Below, in pieces: positions 21,663 through 34,058 of a DNA stretch of 64,000 nucleotides. The stretch comes from Pleodorina starrii (Eukaryota; Chlorophyta; Chlorophyceae; Chlamydomonadales; Volvocaceae): the NCBI GenBank assembly GCA_030267565.1, contig BRXU01000016.1, positions 312,501 to 376,500 on the forward strand, given 5' to 3'. The translations under genes were made by a program, and so were the position numbers. The first letter of the stretch is position 1. Each line of letters begins with the position of its first letter. The notes beneath the pieces are model-generated. The model was not told where the DNA came from. It did no database searches and was given only the letters and a program-made list of their open reading frames with translations.

Positions 21663-24003
21663 TCACTGTTGGGCCTGCCGCGGCTGTTGAGCCACCAGCG
21701 CCGTCACCTGCTGGCTGCTTGGCACCGGTACCAGCGCAGTCTCAGCTGCGACGTGCTCCTTGGCCGCCTCCTCCAGGTGGTCGAACACCATCTCGCCCAC
21801 CTGCGTGCCAACGCCGACCGGAATGAGACCCCGACGTAAGGTGTTGGACCGGGCGAGCCCGCAAACAACCGCCGACGTGTCGGGCCGCAATCGTGCACGA
21901 AACCCACATGAGCAATAGGACCGCACCTCAGCGCGATGGGCAATGCGCTGCCAAAACCCTATCAACACATCCGAAGCAACGCGAAAACACACCAAACACT
22001 GTGCGAAGGGACGGTAATGCAGCAACAACTATTCACGCTCAACGCAAAAGTGCGACCCAAAATTTGTCCTCAAGGCCCCTACTTTCGACTGCCAGACCTC
22101 GCTGGGGCTTGAAGATAATGGTCCGGTGTCAGCCAACCCACCTCGAAGTGCTCGAAGTGGCCCTCCTGGTGCAAGCCCTGTGCGTACTCGTAGCCCAGCT
22201 GCATGATGTGCTTCACCTCCTCGTACTGCTTCAGCGACAGCATGTCCATGCGGCCTAACGGCAGGCGGCGCGCGACAAGACGAACAGAAAGAATCAATAC
22301 AAAATTAGCCCTCGACAGCGCCTCATGCGCAGTTCCGACACATCTTCGAAAAACCGCGCTGAGCCGGAGCCACAGCCGCTCTCCTCTTTTTGGACGGTCT
22401 TACCCTTGGTACTTTTCCTTCCCCATCCTCCCATATCACACATGAGGCGGCATTCCCTCGCCTGAACGTCCCCGTTTTTCGTTGATGTAATCTCGCCCAC
22501 GACCTGATTCCATGATTTCCCCTCACATGGCTTCCAACAGTATATCTAGGGACGGCAGGCAAGCTCACCCTTGCGGACCAGCTTGGTGTCGTTGAAGTAG
22601 TCGAATATGACGGCCGACCCGCCGGCCTTCAGCAGCTCAGAGTTGTCTGCAACAAGAGGGCCAGCAGGTGCGCAAGGAGTCGGCGCGCGGCGATATGCCA
22701 TCGACGCAATGGTCCGACGCAGCTGGCTTATCGCTCGTTCCGCTTCCCACGCATCAGCAAGAATCCAACGCAGGCGGCCTGCTGTATGCAAGCAAGGGCT
22801 ATCAATTGTTCTCGCAAGGCTTACCGTTGTAGAAGAAGTCCGGGAAAGAGCCGTCCACGCAGTACTTTCCGCGACACACGCGTGCGAACTTCAGGTCGAG
22901 AAGCATGGGAATGTGGGCGCTCGCCATTGCGGCGTTGATGAGGTCATGCTTGTCCTTGAAGTCGCTTATGCCCACTTGACCCATGTTGGGCAGCGTTGTC
23001 ACGATGATTGTAATCTTCCCCCTGCGCGGTAGAAGGGTTAAGGGACGGGAGCGGAAGGAGGTTGATGGCGCGTCGGGGCGCAACGTTGACGCAATGCCTT
23101 TCACCGGTGTTCAAGGTGGCAAGCAGATTGGCTACGACGCCACGGCTTTGGTAGTGACTGCAATAGAGCCAGCACATCACATAGCCCGCTTTTCACGCAC
23201 GACCTGACCGCGCGTCCGGTCGTGAACGGGGACGCGGCGCTACGTCCGGCGGCACTTGCCTTCCCCAGGCTACCCTGCGTTGCGCGGCACGCCGGCGCTG
23301 CTGAGGCGACAGTTGAGCAGGGCCCACCCTCAATACGTCAAGCTCTTCCCCAGAGAAATGGCGATGCGTAGGGGTGGTGGTGGTGGTGAGTCCCCATCAC
23401 TGGGGCGGGAATCCCAGGGGATGGACAGCATACCTGCAGCGCTCTGCGGCATCTGCCGGAAGCAGGTCATCAAGCCACTGCTCGATGAGGCTGCCCCAGA
23501 TGCCCACCAACCCGAGCGGCCGCTCCCAGATGCCGTGCTTGACGCTCATTTCGTACGCTCGCTGAAGGACTACATCGGCAGGCACGCCACACGCCGCGAG
23601 TACCGCCGCCAACGCCCCGCCGCTAGCTCCCGCCATTGGCACCCGCGTGAGGTCATAGCGCTCGGCCAGATACTTCATCGCACCGAGCTGCCAGAAGAAG
23701 AAGATGCCAGCGCCCGCCCAGCTCAACGTTTTGGCCTTAGGTTTACTGACTGCATGACAAGACCGAAGCAGTAAACGCAGAACAGGTAAGAGGCGCCGCG
23801 CACCGGGATGATGCGAATGACAGCAGGCCTCAACTGCCGCACGAAGAATAAGTAAGCGCATGCATAGAACTGCGTCACCAGATGTTCCAGCGGAAGAGGC
23901 GCGTGGTCGCCAAGCCGCGCGCGGCCCATCGGGAAGCCCAAATCACGACGCTTCATCACCCACCCTCGGCCTGCGTGAGCTGCAGTCCAGCGGGCGGCGG
24001 CAT
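21663..24003 (-). CDS. patatin-like acyl hydrolase
   Basis: Minus-strand exons 24003-23964, 23749-23434, 23021-22825, 22646-22569, 22254-22142, 21800-21663 give 293 aa. The patatin fold is visible as a glycine-rich oxyanion-hole strand LSWAGAGIFFFWQLGAMKYL, the nucleophile elbow GASGG (G-x-S-x-G) and a second catalytic element DGSFPDFFYN (Asp of the Ser-Asp dyad). Patatin-like proteins hydrolyse acyl groups from phospho- or galactolipids. The first exon encodes only MPPPAGLQLTQAE. It is chosen because its GTGGGT donor leaves phase 1, exactly what the acceptor before SKPKAKTLS needs. No transit peptide or membrane segment is evident, so a soluble or peripheral enzyme is likely. The C-terminal 80 residues are acidic and helical in character. 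Substrate unknown. Confidence 0.8.
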
Positions 24004-24801
24004 TGCCACATCCGCATTTTGGAAGTGAACGACTGTCCTGGAGCGCCGGTTCGTGGAGGCCTGGGTGCGGGTCAGCTGCTGATGACTTGCTCGCGACTGA
24101 CCGGACGCCGCCTTGTAGACGCAACGGTTCCCACTGGTTGAAGCGTGAACGCTGCTCTGCAGACGCTGCTGCAGGTGAACGGTGTGCTGCATTATGGCTC
24201 TGTCGACTTCCAATGAGGTGGGCGATGACGCTAAAGCCACTTCCCTCGTCCAATATATTCCACACCCTCTTTGACAGGAGCAATGCCGGTGCAATTAGCC
24301 TCGACCGCAGTCCTCAACGCTCGCTGATACGTCCGCAGATCGTGCAACACAAGCGTTAAAAAGTGCCTTGCTGTGAAAAGTCCAGCGAGCAGTAGGTGTG
24401 CGTCACACACGAATGGTTTACTGTAATACGGTACTGCCACATGGTTTCATTGCAATCCGGTTCAAATGGTCGCCGTACTTCAGTTGGTACTGGTATAAGC
24501 CCCCTCATGAAAGCCCCAAAGACAGCCCCTTTATGAAAGCCCATCGGCACAGCCAAGGTCAAGACATTTCTTTCGTCTCGCTACTAGGGATATAGCTACG
24601 CTGTGAGGTGCGGCTAGCTAATCTTGTATCTCCTCCCTCCGTTTACGCGGGAGCCGAGCTCCAAGCTAGACCCCGTTCAGCTTTGCCCCTCGTTTCAGCG
24701 CTTGGTGTGGCACGAAAAATTTGTGACAGCGGTATACTGTGCAAAATCAGCTTGAAATGATATAGCCAGCTTTTCGGTGGTTGTTACTCTTGTGTCGGGC
24801 C
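24004..24801. promoter_or_regulatory. head-to-head gap between patatin-like gene and family member A
   Basis: About 800 bp separate the two divergent starts; the right part is AT-richer. Minus-strand frames here do not continue the patatin-like protein in phase. Nothing else is recognised. Confidence 0.4.
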
Positions 24802-27800
24802 ATGGCGGAGGAGCCGTCATTTCTGCCTGGTAAAATGAGCCCGGAACTGGCACAGCAAAGGTATGTGATGCTGTTAATACCTGACAACCATCTCTCCACT
24901 TGTTGCGGAACTGGGGACCTTGGAGAACCCTCTTCCATAACGGTTGGGGATACCGCCGCACAGGGCCGATCAATCAACGGGATTTTTTCTGCGCCAACTT
25001 CAAGCATCGAAGGAGTTCCACGAGCTTATGGCGCGCTCTTTGCGGAAGAAGCCCCGCCGCGGTAAGCGAAATTGGTTCGTCAGTCAGGTCCACCATGCGA
25101 ATACCTAAAATCCCAGAACCTGGTGTCACCTAGTGTTTGTAAGATTTTACTTTGCGCAGTTTGTGCACAGTAGCTTGTGGCATGAATCACCTCGCCTGGC
25201 CTCCTGTGGCCTGTTCCCCTCCGTTGCAGCGTGGTGGAAGTACCTGGCGAGCGTCCTCTGCGCGGCCTTGATGGTCTTCGCCACCCTGCGGTATTTGGCA
25301 GTTAACGAGCTGGGCGACCATCTCGGCACCGCCGCGAAGGCCCTCGACCACGTGGATGACTTTGCCCTGCTAGCGACCCATGACCAGCCTGCCTCCGCTC
25401 CCTCGCCTGCTCCTTCGCCGGTGCTTCAGCCCGAAGCTGCTGGACTTGATTCGGATACTCTGCGTAGGCCGTCAATCAGCTCTACGGAGGCCGAGCAGCT
25501 AACAAGCGTGAGTCCGCAGCCGACGACCGACGAAACAGCGCCTCGGGAGACGGCCATGGAGGTGGGTCGGAATGCACATATGCAGAAGCCGACGCGCTTA
25601 GACTTTGGAAGAGCCGATGCCAGCACTTTTGCCGAAGTTAGACTTCCAAAAACCGTCGTTGGGTTTGCCGGTCTGCTGGTCTATTCCTTGCCCTGCGAAT
25701 TCAATAACCCAAATGCTCTAGCCAGCATCCTATGGGTGCGTGCAAGCACAGCTGTGCGATTCAGATCATTCCACGCGCGCATGCCCGATGTTGCCTTGGT
25801 TCCGCCAACAGTTCCACGCTTGCTCCCACCACCCACCCATCTCGCGCAGGTTGGCCCATCACTGCAAGTTGCTGACGCAGAGCGGCTCACCGTCACTCGG
25901 CTACTCGACTTCACGCCACTGTCTGCCTGCGCTTTGGACTTGGTGTTCCAGTGCAATGAGCATGAACCGGCGCCCCAGATCAAGCAGACGTCTGGATCGG
26001 AGTGCAACCCAGTGGCCGCTGACAACCCAGTGGTCGCTGAGTTCGTGGAGCCCACCCAAGAACTCCCGCCCTCAAATCCAACTTTGGACGTCACCGGTTC
26101 CTCATACACGGTCATGGCCATGGCCAGTGTCATCACGGTCAGTTTCGCATGAATCTGATAGTTGGCCAAATGCTCGTGTGATGCGTTTAGTCTCAATGGT
26201 CGCCTTCGCTGAAATTCACCTGACCCAAATTTCAGATCGTAACCCGCATGCACCGCATGCACCGCAATTATGCTGCTCGTGTCATAATACTTGAGCGGCG
26301 CATGGGCTCGCTGCACAGAATGGGAGTTGAAGGACTCGTGTACCGGTCTTGTGTATTCCCTATGCAGGTGATTCTATCGGCGGCAACGCTGATCTATGTT
26401 GCGAAGCGCCTGGGCTTTGCCTTCGTTTTCACTGACAACGTCGGTACGGCTGCGCACGGCGAGCCGGAGTGTGCGGGCCAGTATGCCGACGTGACTGTGG
26501 ATGCTGTCGAGCCGACGGCGGCGATCTTGCAAGCCGAGGCCGAGCATCAGCATGACGACGCCATCGATGTGTCCGCCGCAACGGAAGTTCAGGCGCGCGT
26601 CGTGCCAGTTCAGCAGCAGACCGAGGCAGACTTCCAGTCTGCGGAGTGCACGCGCGACGTTGACGCTCGCTTTGATGTAGTTCATTCCGTCTCGCCGCTG
26701 CTGTGCGCGCCGCTGTTCAGCACCGCGAAGTCGCAGCACAACCTGCCGGACTCCGACCCCACCTTGGACCGCTTTCGTTCGCCCGCGCCGCTGGCCATGG
26801 CCATGCTGACGCCCACTGAGCCGCCAAGCCCCTTCCCCGGCTTTCCGGCCCTTTCGAGCTTTGCCAGCCAGCGCTCATCTGACGATACCGCGCCTGGAGC
26901 CAAACCAGCCCAGTCGACATCGCAACCCTCGGGCAGCAGCGAGACTGGCGGTGCGGGGGCTGATGACAGCCAGGCCACCTGGTCCTCCGCCCCGTCACCT
27001 GACGCCGGCGACGTCACCAGCAACAACTCCGAGCTGCCGAGCCATGCTCTTGCGGCACCGGCGCCCACGTCACCCGGTGTAGCTCCATGGCGGATTGTGT
27101 ATCCATTGGCCACTGAGACGCCCGACTCATCGTCGGCGTCCTTCGCAAATGATGGCCACATCCAGCCGCAGAGCATGGAGGCAGCTTCAGCGATTTTCGA
27201 CTTGAGCCACTTCGACGAGGACGGCGAGGTCATCTCCATCTCGTCACTGGCCCCGAAGCTGGAGGACGCGGACGATTGCAGTGACAACCTGCATGCAGCG
27301 GAGACCGCCGATGACTACGGCATCACGTTTGGCCTGCAGCGCCGGCAAGCAAAGAAGCAGCTTTCGCAAGCAAAGGCCGCCGTGTCGGACGTCCGCGCGT
27401 CTGACGTGGCATCCGCTACCGCAATCAACAGCTCCGGAGGCAGTGATGCGGCCGCTACCCCAAGCTGGCCCCCGAAGCTGAACAGCGGCGTTGCAGCGCC
27501 CAGCAAGCCAGTGGGTCTCGGCGATGCCCAAGGCCCCGCGGGCGCGGCCCTGGGCGCGGCCCTGGACGACATTGATCAAGACTTGATTTCATACGAGGCG
27601 CTGAGCCTTTCAAGAACACTCGTGTGCGGCTTAGCATCCGGTAAAAATACGGGCTGGGCGTTTGGGAACAGCTGGCGTAGCGAGTGCAGCCTCAGTTTTC
27701 GATGCCCCAAACGAAGCTGCATCCAATCCACACAATATGTTTGTGCTGTTGACTGCTTGTTGAGTGCACCTTCGCATTCTTCGCATCCTTTTTCGTCGAA

Positions 27801-30002
27801 CAACTAAAATCACGTCTTGCCCTTGCGCCGTGCTCATGCTCCGCGCAGGTCGCGCGCCGTCCTCGCCTGGCGCTGATGAAGACTCCTTGCGCAAGACGTG
27901 CCAGGAGCCCGGCCGAGAGCACGCCGCGGTGGCAGCCGCGACCACCGTGTTGTTGTCCGGCTTCAAGGCCTCTTCGAAGTCCGTACTGCTGGCCGCCTGT
28001 GCGGGGGACGAGCCGACGCTGCGAAGGGCGCAGGGCGACCTGTACGCGGCCGTTGCACAGCTTCTGGACATGGACCTGGCGCCACACTCCTACACCACCT
28101 CATCCGCTGCATGCAAGGCGCTGGCATACAGCAACGCGGTCACGCCTGTGTCGGGTGTACCCTTCACCGGCTTCGGCTCTGCGGGATTGTCGCAGGATAT
28201 CGCTGGCAGCGGCGGCGGCAGCTGGGCCAGCATTGGCAGCCGGGTGGCTTCGGGTCCCGTAGCAGCCGATGCATCGTCCACGCTTGGCGGTGGCAGCGCG
28301 GCGCTGCCGCTGGCTCCGCGAGCGCTCTCCTCGTCAGCGCCCTTGGCCACGCCCAGCAGCGGCTCGGCTTCTGTGATTGCCGACGACGCCGGCTGGCCTG
28401 ACGGCCCGCTGCGACCCTTGCCCAACGATATTGACTCTTACCTAGCAGCTCGGCGCAAGGGCACAGCCTCGCCGTCGGCGCATGTACTTGCCGGCCTCCA
28501 GGACTGTTTGGCGTATGCCGGCCTGCTTGTGAATGCTACGGCTAGCCAAGTCGCCTTTTCCCGGGCAGAGCTACTTGAGCATGTGATATCCGCCCGGGAG
28601 GAAGCGTCCGCTTGGCGTCAGCGGGCTTTTGACGCAGAGGCGCGTCTGGCGGCGGTGGAAGAGGAAGTTGTGCCAGATGACGGCTGTTCCGAGGAGGAGG
28701 GCATCGACGGCCTGCACGTTGAGCATTTGGGCAGCGACCGCGGCGAGAATGTGTGGGTTTGCGTGGACCTGCCTTCCACCCAGGCCGCCGCCGCTCTGGA
28801 GGACGTCGCCGTACCGGAGCGCAAATCCGCGACAACAGCACCACTGACTAACGAGGCCAGCGTAAGTTGCGGGATTGTTTTGTCTGTGCAAGAGATGTGG
28901 AAGGGTTTCCCGGGCATCGTAAGCTGCCCACCCTGACTCCTTCGCACATAGTGTGTTGACGGGTGTAAACGGGGTTTCCATGGGATTGCAAGAACTTCAG
29001 GTCGCACCTTCCACGCTGGCATCAAAGCACGTAACATGACGGCAAAATTGTTTATCGTTTGGTCATGTCGGTCTCAATGGTCCTTTGTCGACACTCGTAT
29101 CTTGAATGCAGGCCTCTGTTTCCGGCCTGAAGACGGCCGCTCCGGCGAGCGATACGACCTTCCACGAGGGCCAGCCTTCCGCTACCGAGACCGTCGTCCG
29201 TGCCGAGGTTTCGGAAGTGGTTCGGGAGCTGGTGTCTTCCGTGATCAAGGGCTTGGTGCAGCGCCAAGACGAGGTGCTGCAGCGCGACGAGATTGAGGCG
29301 CGCGCGAACAGGTGGGCTTGCTTGCTGGGCCATGGGTGTACCTCTGCCGGCCCGTTCTTGCTGGGTCGAATAGCAAAAGCCAGCTATTAAGCCTGTCTTG
29401 ACGGTGTGCGCTTTGCTGTATGTTGGGTTTCCGCGTCAACTCTGTCTTCTAAACGAAGACAAGCGATAACCCTGAACAAGCGATAAGGGTTGGTGATTCA
29501 TGTATCGGGGAACGTTGGCCTCGTCGCCCGCTGCTATCTGCAGTTGAGGACTAAATGGCATCTCTTGCCCACCTTTTTTTCCCACAGTATGGCTGCCGGC
29601 TCCCCGGCCCGCGTCCTCGCTTCGGATGTGACTGTCGCAGCGCGCGAGGACATGTTCGGCTTCTCGTCTCCGACCTCAATCCGCAGCGGTTCGGGAAGCT
29701 GCGCCGCGGCGGATAGGACCCCAGAGCCGGCACCTCACGGGCCGTACACTGGCAGCGGTGGCATGGGCAGCCGTATCGGCCCGCTCGTCTCCTCTTCGCC
29801 GACGGAGCCGTCGTTTGCAGCGCGCCTGGAGAACATGTTCCACGCATCATGGGGCCTCGACGGTGCCCAATGGTCGCCGGCCTCGCCGGCAAGCGGTCTG
29901 ATGTCGAATTTGAACAACGGCGAGGGTGACGATGACGGCGAGAGCAGCTGCTGCAGCAGTGCGCGGCGTCTTTGGCGTCCGCCGCGGGTGTCGTTTTCGT
30001 GA
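24802..30002 (+). CDS. large membrane-anchored protein of unknown function, family member A
   Basis: Proposed exons 24802-24860, 24964-25061, 25230-25561, 25850-26137, 26368-27640, 27849-28861, 29112-29311, 29588-30002 give 1225 aa with all phases consistent. The N-terminus (MAEEPSFLPGKMSPELAQQR, then RADQST and SKEFHELM) parallels that of member B at 36023. A membrane segment (KYLASVLCAALMVFATLRYL, about residues 56-75) opens exon 3. A second hydrophobic segment is split by the phase-0 intron after exon 4 (VMAMASVIT / VILSAATLIYVAKRLGF). Between and after lie Ser/Ala/Pro-rich spacers, a segment NVWVCVDLPS and a charged helix VSEVVRELVSSVIKGLVQRQ. The 288 bp at 25562-25849 are also open and in frame, so this piece may be retained. 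No known domain is recognised. A TGTAA signal follows at 30178. Confidence 0.6.
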
Positions 30003-30177
30003 TTGGCTTCGTTCCAGCGCCTCGTAGGGCGGGGGATGTTTTGTGGTGACATGTGTGCGCAGGGGGGCAGCGTCCGGGTTTCCGTAAAGCAGGGTCATGC
30101 AGGGTTTCGATACGAACGGGCGCCAGCTGTTCTGGAAAGGTGTCAGATGCCCGTGAGGGCTGCAAAATTTCCTGGTG

Positions 30178-30182
30178 TGTAA
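30178..30182 (+). terminator. TGTAA polyadenylation signal, family member A
   Basis: TGTAA 176 bp after the stop codon. Confidence 0.5.
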
Positions 30183-30756
30183 TAGGATGTGCCTATCTTA
30201 GGCTCCCAGCGCGGGTGCTTGAGTGCACGGGGGGAGGGGAGATAACGCAGCCACTTTTAACGCGACTGTGTATCGGGGTGTTCAGTGCCTGGCCCCGTGT
30301 CGCTTGCTGCTAAGCTTGATACTGGGGCATCGTCCATACGCATATTTGTTTGTAGTCGTAGTCCTAACGTAATAACTGGGTGCAGGGATGATGCAGTGGC
30401 ACGGTGTTAATCGGGGAAGGCTGTGTCGCTTGTGTACGCGGTGCCGCTCGGTTGTTTCGTGCAACGTACGCGGTTTAATCGTAAGCTGTGTGAAAGTGCT
30501 GTCCGGCATTTGCGGCAACCTCAGAAAGCATGTTTGCGTGTTTGCATGCTGTATGCAGTAGTTAAAAGGGTAGGAAGCGTGTTTTGCGGTGTATCGCGTA
30601 TCTTTTAATCGTGGTAAACGGTTGGTGCGCCATTCCAGATAGGCATCGTTACTGAAAAACGGCGGAACAGCAGTTCTCGGCTCTATGACCTACGTTCGCC
30701 CTTTGCCCGACTCCTATCTGGCATTTCGGTACAATGGTGCAGCCCGCGCGCAGCGA

Positions 30757-31165
30757 CTCCGCTAGCGCATGTGCTGCTGTCCGTCCTCCGGGACAGCTTG
30801 GCATATGCCTGTCTGCGGTGAATGCGGCGGCCAGCCAAACCGCCAAACCGCCAGCCAAACCGTCGCTGGATAGAGCTGCTTCAGTAGGTGGCGCCCGCGC
30901 ACGAAGGAGGACGCCTCCACTTGGCGTCAGCCGGCTCTCGACGTAGACGCACGTCTGGCGGCGGTATAAACGGTGCCGGATGATGGCTGTTCCGAGGAGG
31001 CGGGCATCGATGCTCTGCACGTTAGTTGAGCACAAGGGCAGGTCGATCGGCAGGTCGTATACTGCGTACCAAACAAAATGTGGGTTTGCATGAATCTGGC
31101 GTCTTCCTTCATAACGGGCTTGGTGCAGCAGCACGAGGAGGTGCTGCAGCAAGAGACCATGTGGG
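30757..31165 (+). pseudogene. decayed partial copy of family member A
   Basis: The DNA matches member A in two blocks. 30757-31105 resembles 28474-28775, including shared runs such as GGATGATGGCTGTTCCGAGG-like sequence and TGTGGGTTTGC. The sequence immediately after it (about 31105-31165) resembles exon 7 around 29235-29295 (GGCTTGGTGCAG, GAGGTGCTGCAG). The exon 6 tail and intron between these blocks are missing. A stop (GCG GTA TAA) replaces the GCG GTG GAA of member A, and several frameshifts and a small AACCGCC duplication are present. It is a broken relic downstream of A. Confidence 0.75.
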
Positions 31166-31494
31166 TGCATGCGTTTCGTTAATGGCAAATTTTGTATGTG
31201 GGGGATGCCTCCTATGGGTTCCTGCGGCCAGGAGTACGTTCAAGGCACACCCGATTGTGTTTAGTGAGCTCGAGAGCATTGGAAGTTGGAACATCCAGTC
31301 TGGCTACGCAAGGACGAGCACAGCCCACCGTGAAAGGTGCCGCAAAGGCAACCAGTGTGTGCATGGGTTCCGTTTGGGGGCGGGCCGTGTAGATAGATTA
31401 CGTATTAGATTACGTAATGCTACGTTGCTGCATGACTACCGGAGTCAAACTCCGTCCATGTCAGTCCGGCGACAATAAGGTGTTGGGGCCCTGG

Positions 31495-31508
31495 TGACCC
31501 ACGGGTCA
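31495..31508. repeat. 14-bp palindrome, complement form TGACCCACGGGTCA
   Basis: Same dispersed motif as at 3326 and 17488, read on the other strand; it abuts the first repeat unit of the transposon-like block. Confidence 0.6.
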
Positions 31509-31753
31509 GTGGCGCACAGGGGAGGCCGTGGAGGACGGACGATGTCGTCGATCGTCACCCACTGGGCGCCTCGCTCCGCAACCACGGTGACGTCCATGCT
31601 ACGGCTACACGGAAGGAGCATCTGATGGGCACGCTGACTGTCGGAAGGTCTCAGGAAGTAGGCAGAAGACGGCGGCGGAAGCGACGAGTGTCGAGCAGCA
31701 GAGGCGGCATTGAGGCGTCCCCCAGCGCCACGGCTGCCGTTGATGAGCCGCGA
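31506..31753. repeat. repeat R1, truncated tandem unit
   Basis: About 248 bp that match the first third of the R1 copies at 31754 and 34059 (starts GTGGCGCACAGGGG; contains GGAGCATCTGATGGGCACGC). It sits head to tail with the next unit. Confidence 0.8.
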
Positions 31754-32481
31754 GGTGGCGCATGGGGGAGGGCGGCCGAGGAGGACGGACGGAAGATGTC
31801 GTCGATCGTCCGCTGCTGGGTGCCTCCCCACCGCCGCGGTGACGTCCATGATACGGCTAAACGGAAGGAGCATCTGACGGGCACGCTGACTGTCGGAAGG
31901 TCTCAGGAAGTAGGCAGAAGACGGCGGCGGAAGCGACGAGTGTCGAGCAGCAGAGGCGGCATTGAGGCGTCCCCCAGCGCCACAGCTGCCGTTGATGAGC
32001 CGCGAGGCGACCGTGCTGTTTGGCTAGGTCCAGTGTCCACATTGGCAAAACTCAGACGGACTAGTTACAGGATGAGCAGCAGAGCCGGCCGGAGGCCGAG
32101 GTCCATGCATGGCGCCAAAACTACATTCTAGCGCACTACAAACAACGCCCGAGAGCCTAGGGCTCTACGGGGTAGGGTAACCCCTGCATAGCTGCAAGCA
32201 GACAATGCCTCAAGCTGACGCTAACAGCGCCCTCTCGGACTGATACAGGGCCAGCTCATAAGGCCCCTCCGACACAACACAGGCGGCGTCCCTAGAGCCG
32301 CCCTTTCGAAGCTCCGACGTATTCGTCGTAAAGCCACATCCAGGATGCTCACAAAGACAATAAATACGGCTTTCGCAGCAATAAGGGTTTGCGCTTGCAC
32401 TTAGTCGCCAACCGCCTCGCTAACGGATTCAACTGACATTGCCCGACGCCAGTTTCTCAGTGACGCTGATTTACCCTGACA
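31754..32481. repeat. repeat R1, full-length copy 1
   Basis: About 730 bp, highly similar (by eye above 90 percent) to 34059-34789. Both copies end in the same TTTACCCTGACA. On the minus strand both carry a short frame ending MSVESVSEAVGD-stop, the only peptide they share; no known transposon protein is recognised. Confidence 0.85.
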
Positions 32482-32495
32482 GCTGTCAGGGTAAA
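32470..32495. repeat. 26-bp perfect palindrome at junction of two elements
   Basis: TTTACCCTGACAG (32470-32482) is followed directly by its reverse complement (32483-32495). The left half is the R1 terminus; the right half starts the next element. Confidence 0.9.
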
Positions 32496-32653
32496 CGGCC
32501 GTCGGTGGGACGGTTCGGCCACGTAGGCGCCTCACTCCCCCCCCAGACCGAAGCTTGCTAGCAAAGCGGGCTAGGGATGAACGAACGAAGGCGCCGAGCC
32601 GTGCAACGGGGTACAACTGAAGACACGCATGCTATGCCTTATGCGGCACGAAA

Positions 32654-33130
32654 ACCTACGGACCGAACGGAGCCAGCGACTGCACTGTACGGCACACGGC
32701 GCGCACCGTCCCTCCAAGCACGACAGGCGGGAAAAGCCCCGGCAATAAAGCATGTCGGGCTGAAGCGCACCGACAGCAAGCAAAGGTGTCGCGATCCGGC
32801 TAACGGCACGGGTATGTCAACGGCTTAGTCTCGGGCAGCCAACCCATTCCCCCAAGCCGTGCGCGCCCATTAGTCGCTCTTTAGTGGCGCGGGCTTTGCT
32901 ACGGCATTTAATGTGATTTGATTGAACGCCGGGCTTTGGTGCGGCATTTAATGTGATTTGATTTAACGAGGCGTCGAAAGACATTGTACGGCCAGATGCA
33001 CGACCACCAAACTTTGCCATAACTCAACACGCATGCCGTGACGACGGGCAGGAATGCTGCCGTGCGAAATACTAATTGCGGCGCGCTGGATACGCAGGAC
33101 CGAAGGGCGCCAGCAGTTCAGGCCAAGGAC
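32654..33130. repeat. repeat R2, copy 1
   Basis: Diverged tandem copy of 33229-33690 (period about 585 bp). Shared runs include AAAGCATGTCGGGCTGAA, GGCTTAGTCTCGGGCAGCC and CCATTAGTCGCTCTTTA. It contains an internal duplication of GGCATTTAATGTGATTTGAT. Confidence 0.8.
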
Positions 33131-33228
33131 AGGCCGGCAACAGCATCACTTGACGTATTCACCTTCAAAACAAACGACTGCGACGGCTGTGAAATGAACG
33201 CGAGGCACTCTCTCTCAACGGGTGGGGC

Positions 33229-33690
33229 TGCCTACGGGCGATACGAAGGGCGCCAGCTACCACGCTGCACTGCGGCAAACGGCGCGCCCCATTCCCCCCC
33301 AGCACGACAGGCGGAGGAGTTCCAGCGATAAAGCATGTCGGGCTGAAAAGCGCGCCGACTGCAAACAAGGAAATCGCAGATCCGGCTACGGGAGAGTGTA
33401 CGTCAGTGGCTTAGTCTCGGGCAGCCAACCCATCCCCCCAAACATACCGGGCGTGCCCATTAGTCGCTCTTTAATGGCGCGGGCTTTGCTCCGGCAGCTA
33501 ATTTGATATGATGGAACGAGGCGTTGATAGTAAGTGTACGGCCAGATATCCGACCTCGTTGCTTCGACTCGACTCAACACGCAGACGCGAGGGTGAGCTA
33601 AAAGCGGCAGTGCGCAGTACTAAACGCGGCATGCTGGACACTCGCGTATTGGACGGCGGGAACCGTTGGGCCGGCAACGACGGTTGGAAT
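33229..33690. repeat. repeat R2, copy 2
   Basis: Second tandem copy, several tens of percent of positions changed or shifted relative to copy 1 in the less conserved parts; ends with GGCCGGCAACG, also seen after copy 1. Confidence 0.8.
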
Positions 33691-34058
33691 GTAACGGCCC
33701 ATGGGCCATCATGAGTGTGCTCGAAGCGGCATCTCAGATATCACCAAAACAAAATAATAGACTTTGCGCGCACAGCTGATAACATCAGTAATCTACCTAA
33801 ACACCGCGTATTACTGCGCAAAACAACTTCCACGACATGCCAAGGCAACAAGCCAAGCTCTGCTGCATACTGTAAGCCAAATTCGCCGTCTGTAAAACAC
33901 TATATCACCAGCTTACTTCGGCGGCCGGCATCGCGCTTCGATCAAGAACTTGGTCCGCATGCTTGCTCCGACAATGTTCACGCGTTGCCCATCGAAAGCT
34001 TCTTCTGACGTCACAATGAGTAGAAACGGTGGGTTAGAACCATCACCTTGAGGCAAAG

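Noticed and set aside
23723..24283. 186-codon minus-strand frame upstream of the patatin-like core, with a hydrophobic FYACAYLFFV stretch
   Set aside because: It is out of phase with the patatin exon and would need an impossibly small intron; the short exon 24003-23964 joins in phase instead.
30649..31188. 179-codon minus-strand frame over the decayed copy of member A
   Set aside because: Antisense shadow of former coding sequence; the plus strand carries the homology.
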